NCBI GenBank assembly: GCA_035546295.1
Contig: DATKBT010000013.1
Coordinates: forward strand, 1-64,000
Source: DATKBT01 sp035546295
Lineage (GTDB): Bacteria; Acidobacteriota; Thermoanaerobaculia; Multivoradales; Multivoraceae
Length of the DNA stretch: 64,000 bases
Direction: 5' to 3'
Shown here: one piece after another, positions 7,477 through 20,040 of the stretch
Numbering within the stretch: the stretch's first letter is position 1
Layout: the number at the start of each line of letters is the position of its first letter
Made by a program: the position numbers and the translations under genes
Notes under the pieces: generated by a model
The model's database searches: none
The model's input: the letters and a program-made list of their open reading frames with translations, nothing else
Told to the model about the DNA's origin: nothing

Positions 7477-8961
7477 TCACTCCACCCCGTTCAGCGGGTT
7501 GGGCGACCCCGGAACCGGCGTCGCCAGGTAGGGGAAGCGGTCCGAGAAGAAGCCATCGTCGACCACTGCGCCGTCGGTGTAGGCGAGCGTGCCGCTCGGC
7601 GCGTCCTCAGGACCGCAGCCGAAGGCGCCGGGAAACGCGTGGCAGAGCACGCCCATCGCCACCCGCAGCTCGATGTCGACCACGTCGTCGCCGGGACGGC
7701 GGCCGTTGGGGAACCCGGCGAAGTCACCCGCCAGCGCGCCGAGGTTCTGCTGCGAGCCCTTCGGCGCCGGCGGGATGGTGACGTTGAGGCGCTGCATCTC
7801 GCCGAAGCCGAAGGCGTTGAGCCCGTCGATGCCGGTGACGAAGGCGGCGAGCAGGTCCTGGCGCGGGAAGTTGTTGGGCGCCTCGACGCCGAACAAGAGC
7901 TCGAGCAGCTCGGGCAGCGTCGGGTTCGTCACGTAGGTCGCGAACCGGCCGTCGCCGTCGGGGCGCGAGGCGTTGAAACGGTTTTTGTCGGGCACGCCGA
8001 TCACCAGCTCGTTGACCAGCGGCATGCCGAGGCGTGAGACCTGGACGAGCTGGCCGGACCCCTTGACCGGGTCGTTGAACCCGGGGTCGCTCTCGAACAT
8101 CTGGTTGCGTGCGACGCGCGCCGCCGTCCAGCCCCCGATCACGTCGGTGAGCCCCTCCGTCAGGCACGAGATCGGCACCTCGAGCACGATCGACAGCACG
8201 TTCTTGTCGGCGAGAGCGTCGCTCCCGCCGTCGACCGGCCCGAGCGGGTTCAGGTTGACCAGGTCGAAGGTCTCGCCGAGATTCACGACGAAGGAGTCCT
8301 TGCGCTGGCCGACGAAGACTCGGGACTCGCCGCAGCCGGGCAGGTCGACGTCGTGGACGAACTGCCTCGCGTACGCGGCGTAATTCGGAAAGGTCTTGTT
8401 CCCGACGTTGGGGAACGGCGTCGACAGCGTCCGGCGGTCGCTGCCGCGCGCCGTCCCGTGGCGCACCGAGCCCGGAGAGCGGATCTCGCCCTCGACGAGG
8501 TCGAGGCTGAACAGCTCCCAGAAGTTCTGGGCGCTCATGTCGCTCGCGGTCACCTGCCCCGCGTAGAGCAGCGGGATCGGCACCGTCTCGCCGCCGACCG
8601 GCAGCGCGATGCCGCCCAGGAAGTCGCGGAACTGGAAGACGAAGCTCAGGTCCTCGATCCCGTCGCCGGTGTTGTCGATGTGGATCGCGTACTGGGCTCC
8701 GTCCTGGAAGTCGAAGTAGTTCGGCCCGCCGTAGGCGTCCTGCAGCGGCCCGTAGTTGGCGATCAGGGTCACGAACTCCTCGCGCCCCTCCTCGTAGCTG
8801 CGGAACATGTAGAAGTCGGTGGCGTCGAGCTTGGGAAACGCCGTGATGCCCGGGGCTTCACGGTGGCTCGAGGCGAGCGACGCGCCGCCCGCGAGGGCGA
8901 GCGAAAACGCGAGCAGGAGCGTGATCGAGGGTCGAGGCAGAAAGGAGCAGATCGAGGGCAT
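7477..8961 (-). CDS. DUF4331 family secreted protein
   Basis: This 494-aa protein has a signal peptide (residues ~1-31, with ITLLLAFSLALAGGASLA) followed by SSHREAPGI and DATDFYMFRSYE, the typical opening of DUF4331 proteins. Later family blocks include FQFRDF, VVNLGETFDLVNLNP, NVLSIVLEVP and GQLVQVSRLGMPLVNELVIG, then NGRRPGDDVVDIELRVAMG near the C-terminus. ATG 8961 was chosen because GGAGGT sits just upstream and the signal peptide starts there; the frame extends to 9210 without similarity. The biochemical function is unknown. It is the first gene of an apparent four-gene set (DUF4331, DUF4198, sigma, anti-sigma). Confidence 0.88.
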   Translation of the reverse strand: MPSICSFLPRPSITLLLAFSLALAGGASLASSHREAPGITAFPKLDATDFYMFRSYEEGREEFVTLIANYGPLQDAYGGPNYFDFQDGAQYAIHIDNTGDGIEDLSFVFQFRDFLGGIALPVGGETVPIPLLYAGQVTASDMSAQNFWELFSLDLVEGEIRSPGSVRHGTARGSDRRTLSTPFPNVGNKTFPNYAAYARQFVHDVDLPGCGESRVFVGQRKDSFVVNLGETFDLVNLNPLGPVDGGSDALADKNVLSIVLEVPISCLTEGLTDVIGGWTAARVARNQMFESDPGFNDPVKGSGQLVQVSRLGMPLVNELVIGVPDKNRFNASRPDGDGRFATYVTNPTLPELLELLFGVEAPNNFPRQDLLAAFVTGIDGLNAFGFGEMQRLNVTIPPAPKGSQQNLGALAGDFAGFPNGRRPGDDVVDIELRVAMGVLCHAFPGAFGCGPEDAPSGTLAYTDGAVVDDGFFSDRFPYLATPVPGSPNPLNGVE

Positions 8962-9095
8962 GGGACCTCCATGGTCGTTCGGCGGTTGCGAGAGGATCCC
9001 GCGACGGCCTCGGTCGACGCCTTGTCGCCGACCTCCGCGGTCGCGGACCCGAGATTCATCGCAACTACGGAGCGATGTGGACCCGCGGATGAACG

Positions 9096-9112
9096 GGGAG
9101 CGAACCGCTCCC
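9096..9112 (-). terminator. Hairpin between RND operon and DUF4331 operon
   Basis: GGGAGCG-AAC-CGCTCCC is a 7-bp perfect stem with a 3-nt loop. It lies about 130 nt past the stop of the second RND pump and 135 nt before the DUF4331 start, both on the - strand. There is no T-tract. The rest of 8962-9241 holds no gene that can be supported. Confidence 0.35.
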
Positions 9113-9241
9113 TCGGGGACACCACGATCGGCTCCATGGAGACCGGCGAGTCTCACGGCCGAGGGGCCGGCGGCTCTGCGGTGACGCCGGCGCGAAGCGA
9201 CGGCTGACATCGGCTGCCGCCCACGCCGCTGCCGCGAAGCC

Positions 9242-12200
9242 CTACCCGCCCGCGACCGAAGCTTCCGACGCCGGCGCCTCCGGCTCCCGCCGACCGCCGA
9301 ACGCCGCCTTCACCGCCCGGCCGAGCGCGGCTCGGGCGTCCTCGAACAGCGTGTAGAGCACCGGCACCACGAGCAGCGTGAGCAGGCTCGAGGTCACCAT
9401 GCCGCCGATCAGAGTCAGGCCGAAGCTCTTGTAGGAGATCCCGATCTGCATCGGCGCGGACAGCGTCAGCGGCACCATGCCGCAGATCGTGGTCAGCGCG
9501 GTCATCATGATCGGCCGGAAGCGTCGCTCAGTGGCGAGCAGCAGAGCCTCGGAGCGATCGTGACCGCGCTCGCGAAGCCGGTGGACGTAGTCGATCAGCA
9601 CGATGCCGTTGTTGACCACGACCCCGATCAGGATGATGACGCCGACCAGCCCGAGGAAGTCCATCGGACGGCCTGCCAGCAGGTGGATCCAGGTGACGCC
9701 GAGGTTGGCGAGCGGGATGGTGATCAGGATCGAGAGCGGCAGCACGAAGCTCTCGAACAGGAATCCCATCAGCAGGTAGACGAAGAGGATCGAGAGCATC
9801 GCGGCGAACCGCAGGTTGCGCGCCTCCTCCGAGTCGCCGCCGCGCGCGATTCGCGGCCCGAAGGCGACGCCCTCCGGCAGGTCGATGCGCGCCATGGTCG
9901 CCCAGATCGCCTGGCGCGCCTCCTCCTCCTTGCCGTCCTCGAGCTCGAAGACCATGCGCTGTGCGGTCTGCTTGTTGCGCCGGAAGATCGTCGACGCGGA
10001 CGGGAGCTGTCGCACGTCGACCAGGGAGTCGAGCGTCACCGGCAGCCCCTCGCCGGTGGGGACCACGAAGCTGCCGAGCTGAGCCAGCCCTTCACGATCC
10101 GCTTCCTCGTAGCGCACGCGCACCGGGATGTCGCGCCCGCCGAGATAGACCCGCGGCAACGGTTGTCCGCGCAACGCGTAGCTGACGACGCCGGCGACCA
10201 TCTGGGGATCGACCCCCTGCTGGCTCGCGCGATCGCGATCGAGCACCAGCGCCAGCTCGTTCGGCCGCGCCTCCTCGCCGGCGCGCAGACCGATCACGCC
10301 GGGGAGCCTCAGGAAGACGTCGTCGAGCTCCTTGGCCAGCCGGTCGAGCTGCTGGGCATCCTCTCCGAACAGGGTGACGCTCTCCACCGCCGCCGTCTTC
10401 TCCTCGGTCTCGCTCATCATGCCGGTGCGCACCTCGACCCCCGGCATCTCGGGCAGCATGTCGACGATCCGCTCCGTCATCACCCGCGGTGAGATCCGGC
10501 TTGCCCGCTCGGAGGCGATGGCTCCCTGGATGTTGCCTTGGAAGCGCTGGTGGAAGACCACGTAGTAGTCGAGACCGAACTCCTCCTTGACCGACTCGAT
10601 CTGCTGCTCGACCCGACGGAAGTAGGCCTGGGTCTCCTCGAAGGTGACGCTGCGCGGCATCTCGATCTGCATCGAGAACATCGGCATGTCGTCCTCGGAC
10701 ATCGGCACGATCTCGAAGCGGTCGCGGCTGACGATCGAGGTGAGCACGAAGAGCGCGACCAGCGCCAGGATGAGGTCGAGCCGGCGGCGCAGGAAGTGCC
10801 GCAACGACACCGCATAGATCCGCGCCAGCCAGCCGAAGGTGTGGTCGTAGGCGACGCGCAGCACGGCGTTGGCGCTCTCGTGCGCTCTCTGGGACGCGCT
10901 GCCCTGCCGCGAGGCGCCGCCCGCCGGCAGGGTCAGGAAGACCGCGAGCGGCACCAGGATCAAGGCCACCAGCAGCGAGGCGAGCAACGAGACCGTGATC
11001 GGAATCGCGAGGCGCAGCAGGAAGAACTGACCTTCACCCTCGACCAGCGAAACCGGCAGGAACACCACCATGGTGGTGAGCGTCGCGGTGGTGATCGCCA
11101 GCGCGATCTCGCCGGCGCCGCGGATCGCAGCGTCGCGCCGGCTGATGCCGCCCTCGCGGTGGAGCCGATGAATGTTCTCGGCGACCACCACCGAGTTGTC
11201 GACCAGGAGCCCCACCGAGATCATCAGACCGAGCAGGGAGAGGATGTTGAGGCTCTCCCCGGCGAAGTACATGACCACCAGCGCAAGGACCATCGAGATC
11301 GGAATCGACAGCGCGATGATCACGCTCATCCGGAAGCGCCGGAGGAAGAAGAGCAGAACCAGCAGCGCGAAGACCGCACCGACCCGGCCGCTCGAGAGCA
11401 GCACCGAGAGCGACTCCTTGATGATGTCGCCCTGATCCATGATCATCGCCATCTGGAGCGATCGCAGGCGCGGCTTTCGGCTCAGCTCCTCGACCACCTC
11501 GCCCACCCGTCTGGCGACCTCGAGGGTGTTCGCCTCTCCCTCCTTCATCACCTGGATGGCGAGCGCGGGACGGCTGTTGACGCGGATCGAGAACTCGGTC
11601 TCGGGGAGGTCGTGGCGCACCGAGGCGACGTCGCCGAGGCGCACGCCGGGCGCGATCAGCACGTCGGCGACGCTCGCCGGCGTGCGATAGCGAGCCACCG
11701 AGCGCAGCAGCAGCTTGCGATCGCCCGACCGCACGTGACCGCTCGCCATCGTGAAGTTGTCGCGGGCGAGGTCCTGCGCGATCTCGTAGATGTTGAGGCC
11801 GGACGCGGTGACTCGCTCCCGGTCGAGCTCGATCAGGATCTCCTTCTCGACCAGCCCCTCGGCCCTCGCCGACGCGACCCCGTCGATGCGCTCGAGCGGC
11901 AACAGGACCTCGTTCTGGATCAGGTCGTAGACGCCGGTCGTCCCCTCGTCGATCGTGATGCCGACCATGGCCACCGGCATGCTCGCGTCGTTGTCCTTGA
12001 GGATGAAGACCTGCTCGAGGTCCTCGGGCAGCTCGCGGCGCGCGCGCTCGACCCGGTCGCGCACCTCGCGGTACGCCACGTCCATGTCGGTGCCGTGCTT
12101 GAAGGTCATGAACACCTGGCCGTAGCCGGTGCGCGCGAACGAGAAGACGTCGGAGAGCCCGCCGACGGTCGACAGCTCCCCCTCGAGCGGCAGCACGACC

Positions 12201-12480
12201 TTGTCGAGCACCTCCTGGGGCGGAGCGTCCTGCCAGGGGGCAGCGACCCGCAGGAACGATTCGCTGAAGCCGCTAGGGATCAGCTCGAGAGGAATCGACA
12301 GCGTCGCCACGACGCCGAGGACGACGAAGGTCGCCATCAGCACCAGCACCGTGATGCGGCGGTCGAGCGAGAACCTAGGGAGCCATGTCTCGAGGCGGCT
12401 GGCTTCGCCGTCCTCTGCTTCCTGCGCCGACGACTCGGCGGCCGCATCCCGGCGCGGCGGCGGCTCGCCGGGGACCCGGC

Positions 12481-12484
<4 letters not shown>
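9242..12484 (-). CDS. RND efflux pump permease, second of a tandem pair
   Basis: This 1080-aa inner-membrane proton-driven transporter belongs to the HAE/AcrB superfamily. It has an N-terminal TM1 (ITVLVLMATFVVLGVVATL) and two large periplasmic loops. TM4 carries GLLVDNSVVVAENIHR, which keeps the first Asp of the proton relay but has Asn at the second position. The TM10-11 block is GVIILIGVVVNNGIVLIDY. The GTG start at 12484 overlaps the stop of the upstream RND gene by 4 nt (GTGA). The first 40 residues are a hydrophilic tail. Together with the adaptor at 16255-17433 it makes an efflux set; no TolC-like outer-membrane factor is encoded nearby. The substrate is unknown. Confidence 0.92.
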
Positions 12485-16167
<3,683 letters not shown>

Positions 16168-16254
16168 GGTTGGATCCGCTCGCTCTGGTGGGTGCGTCCC
16201 GGGCAGTGGAGTGCCCCTCCGCCGGCGCGCGATGGCGCGGTCGGCGGCGCGCGG

Positions 16255-17433
16255 TCAGCGTGTCGACGGTGCCGTGATCTGGCCGTTCGCGAAGGTGGCG
16301 AGCGCCTCGGCAGGATCGAGCACTCGAACCTCGGCGCCGTTCCTGAGGCCGGCCTGACCGGCGACGACGATCAGATCCCCTTCGGCGACCGCCCCCTCGG
16401 CGACGCTCACGGCGTCGGCCTCCTCGAGCTCGACCGCGACCCGCAGCCGCTCCGCCTTCCGGTCCTCGCCGACCCGGTACAGGAAGATCTGGTCCTCGTC
16501 GTAGATCAGCGCTCGCTTCGGCACCAGCAAAGCGTTCTCGGCGACGCCCGCGACCAACTCCACCTCGACGAACATTCCGGGCACCAGGTCGCGGCGATCG
16601 GGGAGCGCCAGCGTCACCTTGACGGTCCCGCTGCGCGAGTCGACGGTCGGCGCGACGCGATCGATGCGAGCCGGGCGCGACTCACTGCCGAGCGCCTGGG
16701 CCACGATGCGCGCCGGCTGGCCGCGATCGAGCCGCGCGAGCTCCCTCTCGGGCACGTAGATGCGGGCGACCAGAGAGGCGAAGTCGACCAAGTCGAAGAG
16801 CTTCTGGTTGGTCTGGACGAAGGCGCCGACGCTGACGTGACGCGCCGTGATGACGCCCGAGATCGGCGCTCTCACAGTGGCGTAGGAGAGCTCGCGCTCG
16901 GCGTCGTCACGCGCGATCTGGAGTTGCTCGAGCTCGTAGGTCGCCTGGTTCCAGGCCTGCTCGCTGATCAGCTCCTGCTCGAACAGGCTCTTCTGGCGCT
17001 CGTACTCGCGCCGCGCCTTGTCGAGCTGGCTCTGGACCCGGGTCAGCGCGCTCTCCTGCTCTTCGTCCTGGAGCCGGAGCAGCACCTGCCCCTTCTCGAC
17101 CGTGTCGCCCTCCTCCACCAGCAGCTCGACCACGCGCCGATCGGCCTCGGAGAGGACCTCGACGCTGCGCTCGGCTTCCAGGTTCGTCGAGTAGCGGCGA
17201 ACCGACTCGATCCGCCCGGTGGCGAGCGGCAACGCCGCCACCGGAATCGCCTCGGACTTCGGCTTCTGGTCGGCCTCGGCCTCGGCTTCCCGGCCCCTGG
17301 CGGGCCGCTCGGCGGCCTCACCGTTGCTGGCCGCGCACCCGGCGAGCGCGGCGAGCATCAGGACCAGCGCCATGGCCGGCAGCAACAGCCTGGCGGCGGC
17401 GCTCGGGGTCGTTCGGGCGGAGGAATAGCGCAT
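16255..17433 (-). CDS. RND periplasmic adaptor (membrane fusion protein), lipoprotein
   Basis: This 392-aa protein has a lipoprotein signal: a hydrophobic stretch ending LAALAGC near residue 32, so it is probably anchored in the inner membrane by a lipid. A barrel-sandwich half-motif (VVELLVEEGDTVEKGQVLLRLQD) precedes a coiled-coil hairpin (residues ~125-175). The second half-motif follows (SYATVRAPISGVITARHVSVGAFV), then a beta-barrel and a membrane-proximal domain (NALLVPKRALIYDEDQIFLYRV). It would link the two RND permeases to an outer-membrane channel. It is the first gene of the adaptor-RND-RND set. GAGGT nine nt before the ATG supports the start. Confidence 0.92.
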   Translation of the reverse strand: MRYSSARTTPSAAARLLLPAMALVLMLAALAGCAASNGEAAERPARGREAEAEADQKPKSEAIPVAALPLATGRIESVRRYSTNLEAERSVEVLSEADRRVVELLVEEGDTVEKGQVLLRLQDEEQESALTRVQSQLDKARREYERQKSLFEQELISEQAWNQATYELEQLQIARDDAERELSYATVRAPISGVITARHVSVGAFVQTNQKLFDLVDFASLVARIYVPERELARLDRGQPARIVAQALGSESRPARIDRVAPTVDSRSGTVKVTLALPDRRDLVPGMFVEVELVAGVAENALLVPKRALIYDEDQIFLYRVGEDRKAERLRVAVELEEADAVSVAEGAVAEGDLIVVAGQAGLRNGAEVRVLDPAEALATFANGQITAPSTR

Positions 17434-17518
17434 GGCGATCGGACCTCGAATCGGTGGTGGGCGGGCGAGACCACGGCGCCAGATCGTCGACTCGCCCAGA
17501 TCTCGTCGAGGGGCATTT

Positions 17519-17548
17519 CGAGATCGGTCGAGATCGGTCGAGATCGTC
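17519..17548. repeat. Three 10-bp direct repeats upstream of the efflux operon
   Basis: CGAGATCGGT is repeated at 17519-17528 and 17529-17538, with a third, slightly changed copy at 17539-17548. On the - strand these lie just after a TTGACG (complement of 17559-17564) that could be a -35 box for the adaptor operon. They could be an operator. The rest of 17434-17980 shows no supportable gene. Confidence 0.4.
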
Positions 17549-17945
17549 TCTGACCCCGCGTCAACAGACAGTACGCCGGCAGTGGACGGGATGTTCCAGG
17601 TTGCGGAAGAAGGTCGTGAAAAGACAAGGGCGCAGGTGGCGCGCCTCCCTTTTCGCGGGTCAAACGACTCCGCCGAGCTCGGATCTCCGCCGCCTGTCGC
17701 CGTCGCACTCGGAGGCTCGACACCGTCAGGGGTCGGCGCTCACCGTCAAACGAGCAGCGCTCCGGACACGCCCGACGAAGGAGATCCTGCACCGCGCCAC
17801 CCCTGCCGGCGTGCGCACGGCGGCTGAGGAGACTGGAAGGCCGTCAACCGGCGTGCTCGCCGCTTTCGCCCCGTCGAGCTGCGCGACCAACGACGCCGTG
17901 GCGGCTCGGCCGCTCCGTCGCTCGGCCGCGGAGATCCTGCGCGCA

Positions 17946-17963
17946 GCCCGATCAGGCTCGGGC
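17946..17963 (-). terminator. Hairpin downstream of rpmE2
   Basis: GCCCGA-TCAGGC-TCGGGC is a 6-bp perfect stem 17 nt beyond the L31 stop codon. No T-run follows, so it is only a weak terminator candidate. Confidence 0.35.
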
Positions 17964-17980
17964 CGCGTCGCGGAGCGCCG

Positions 17981-18226
17981 CTACCCGCCCTGCTTGTACT
18001 TGCGGCGGAACTTCTCGATGCGGCCGGCGGTGTCGACGAAGTGCTGCTTGCCGGTGAAGAACGGGTGCGACGCGGAGGAGATCTCGAGCCGGATCTCCTG
18101 GTGCTCGACGCCGTCGATCACGCGCGTGTGGTCGCTGGTCATGGTCGACATCGACGTGAACTCGAAGTCGGCCGAAGGGTCCACGAAGACCACGGGGTGC
18201 AGCTTGGGATGGAGGTCTTTCTTCAT
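17981..18226 (-). CDS. rpmE2: 50S ribosomal protein L31 type B
   Basis: This 81-aa protein starts MKKDLHPKLHPVVFVDPSADFEF and ends HPFFTGKQHFVDTAGRIEKFRRKY, the standard L31 type B sequence. It lacks the four zinc-binding cysteines of type A L31 (the C- form), as expected for the version that replaces L31 when zinc is scarce, although in many phyla it is the only copy. It is a component of the central protuberance of the large subunit. It stands alone, with a gap of more than 800 bp to the next - strand gene upstream. Confidence 0.97.
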   Translation of the reverse strand: MKKDLHPKLHPVVFVDPSADFEFTSMSTMTSDHTRVIDGVEHQEIRLEISSASHPFFTGKQHFVDTAGRIEKFRRKYKQGG

Positions 18227-19062
18227 GGCGAGGGCCTCGGAACGCGCGAACCGCTTGCGGCCCGCGTGGACAGGACGCTGGTCTGGGTCGTCGTGCGCCT
18301 GACCGGCGCGGGATACGCGCCGAGCCGGGTGCGTAGCCCGGGACGCTCTCCGGAATCCGTCCCGGCCGGCGCAGAGCGTGGCATCGTAGCAGAAAGAGAC
18401 GGCTGTCAGCCATTCACGGCAGCGACGAAACGTCGGGGCAATCCCTCCGCCTACGGGCTGGGCGGTCCGGAGACGAGCGGCTCTCCCATCCCCACGACGT
18501 CCAGTGGATCCCGGCCGGCAATCCGGGGGAAGGCAGCCTCACCGTTCAGACAACGGCCAGGATCGACCTGAGGGCGAGTGCGCATCGTCGATCGAACCGC
18601 GAGTGCGCGTCGATCGAACGGACCGCACCACCGCTCGCCGACGGCGGCACGGATCCGCGACCGGTTCGGGGGCCACCTCGGAGCCCGAGGCTGGACTGGA
18701 TGTACAACGACCCCGAGCCGTAGCGGGCTCGTGGTGATCACCACTCCCCAACGAGCGGCGTGGGCAAGGCGCGGTCATACGACGGGCCCGCTACTCATGT
18801 TCTTCTCCGCCTCCGGCCCTTCGGGCCTCAGCGGAGTGTGCTCGTTGGTCCCGCGCAAGCGCGGGACCAAGGTTCCCCGCCCAAGCGCCCGCGGACGGCG
18901 CGGGCTCAGGCCGACCAGGCCGGGCACCACTCTCGTAACGGCATCGGGTGCGGCTTGATCGAACTTTGACCGTTTTGTGAGCTTCCCGCTGGCCTAGTCG
19001 ACCTAGAGCTTCTTTCGCCGCCATCCTCTCGGGCGCAAGAGGATCCAACGAGCGCGGGAAGC
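18227..19062. other. Long intergenic region with three consecutive hairpins
   Basis: No gene is supported in these 836 bp. Three stable hairpins follow one another. CTCCGC...GCGGAG (18805-18836) encloses GGCCC-TTC-GGGCC with a UUCG-type loop. TTGGTCCCGCG-CAAG-CGCGGGACCAA (18845-18870) is a perfect 11-bp stem. GCCCGCG-GACGG-CGCGGGC (18887-18905) is a 7-bp stem. They lie about 160-260 nt past the end of the eight-gene glycan operon on its strand and upstream of rpmE2. Termination or a structured RNA are both possible. The rpmE2 promoter must also lie here or nearby. Confidence 0.5.
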
Positions 19063-20040
19063 TCAGCCGGCCGACGACGACCGCTCCACGAAGGTCAGCA
19101 GCCACTTGAAGGGCTGATCGCTCACCACGCGCGGGCGGCCGAAGGCGGCGAGTCTCCGGCGCAGATCGCCGAGGGTGAACTCACGCACGTGGTTGCGATG
19201 CGGAATGCAATCCTCGTTGGGGACGCTGACGACGAGCCGACCATCCGCGGCCACCAGCGTCCAGGCCTTCTCCAGGATCCGGTCTCCCACCTCCGCGTCG
19301 ACGTGCTCGAGGACCTCCGCCAACACCACGGTGTCGAAGCTCTGCTCCTCGGGCAGCTCCAGGATGTCGGCCCGCTCGAAACGGATCGAGGGATACCGCC
19401 GCCGCGCAGTCTCGATCTTGCCGGCGTTCTTGTCGACGCCAGTGACCTCGAGACCGCGGCCGGCGATCTCGGCGCTGAGATGGCCCGGGCCGCAGCCGAG
19501 CTCGAGGACGGCGCCGTGACACAGGCCCGCGATGACGCGGCACCGCTCGGCGACGGTGCGCTCGAGCGGCGGATCGCGGTCGACACCCATCAGCAGCCAG
19601 CCGTACGGCTGGTCGGTGTACACCTTGGGCTGGTCGATCTCCTTCAGCAGCCGCTTGAGGCTCGCCCGGTCGAATGGGCGCTGCCCGGGCGGCGCGTCGG
19701 ATACGGCGCTGTGGGGTACGCACACCAACAAACGCCCACCCGGTGCGACGCGGGAGTAGGCCTGGCGCAGCAGCGGGAGCGCCCGCTCCTGGTCGACGTG
19801 CTCGAGCAGCCGGGCCACGACCACGGTCTGGTGCCGCTCCTCGCTCCCGACGAGGTCGGCGAAGCCCTCGTCGGTCTCGCTGCGGACGACGACGACTCCG
19901 TCGTTTTCCAGGCGCGCGAGCAACGCGTCGAACCGCCGGCCCAGCAGCACCGTGTCTGCGCTGCAGCGCCGGGCGATGGCGCGGGCGAGCGCCCTCTCGA
20001 CTCGGGACGCCCGAGCCACCACGCGCGACCCCGAGGTCAA
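19063..20040 (-). CDS. Internally duplicated SAM-dependent methyltransferase
   Basis: This 325-aa protein is made of two related halves. The C-terminal half (residues ~165-325) is an intact class I methyltransferase with motif I LELGCGPGHL near 177, acidic VTGVDKNAGK, FERADILELP, and LAEVLEHVD. The N-terminal half matches it in the later motifs (LLEHVD, VAPGGRLLVCVPH versus LVAADGRLVVSVPN, and VYTDQPYGWLL versus VVSDQPFKWLL) but has no glycine-rich SAM loop. TTG 20040 is preferred as start: GGAGG lies 7 nt upstream and TTGA overlaps the stop of the previous gene. GTG 20046 is an alternative with the ribosome site too close. As last gene of the operon it may methylate a sugar or lipid part of the exported product. 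Confidence 0.82.
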   Translation of the reverse strand: MTSGSRVVARASRVERALARAIARRCSADTVLLGRRFDALLARLENDGVVVVRSETDEGFADLVGSEERHQTVVVARLLEHVDQERALPLLRQAYSRVAPGGRLLVCVPHSAVSDAPPGQRPFDRASLKRLLKEIDQPKVYTDQPYGWLLMGVDRDPPLERTVAERCRVIAGLCHGAVLELGCGPGHLSAEIAGRGLEVTGVDKNAGKIETARRRYPSIRFERADILELPEEQSFDTVVLAEVLEHVDAEVGDRILEKAWTLVAADGRLVVSVPNEDCIPHRNHVREFTLGDLRRRLAAFGRPRVVSDQPFKWLLTFVERSSSAG

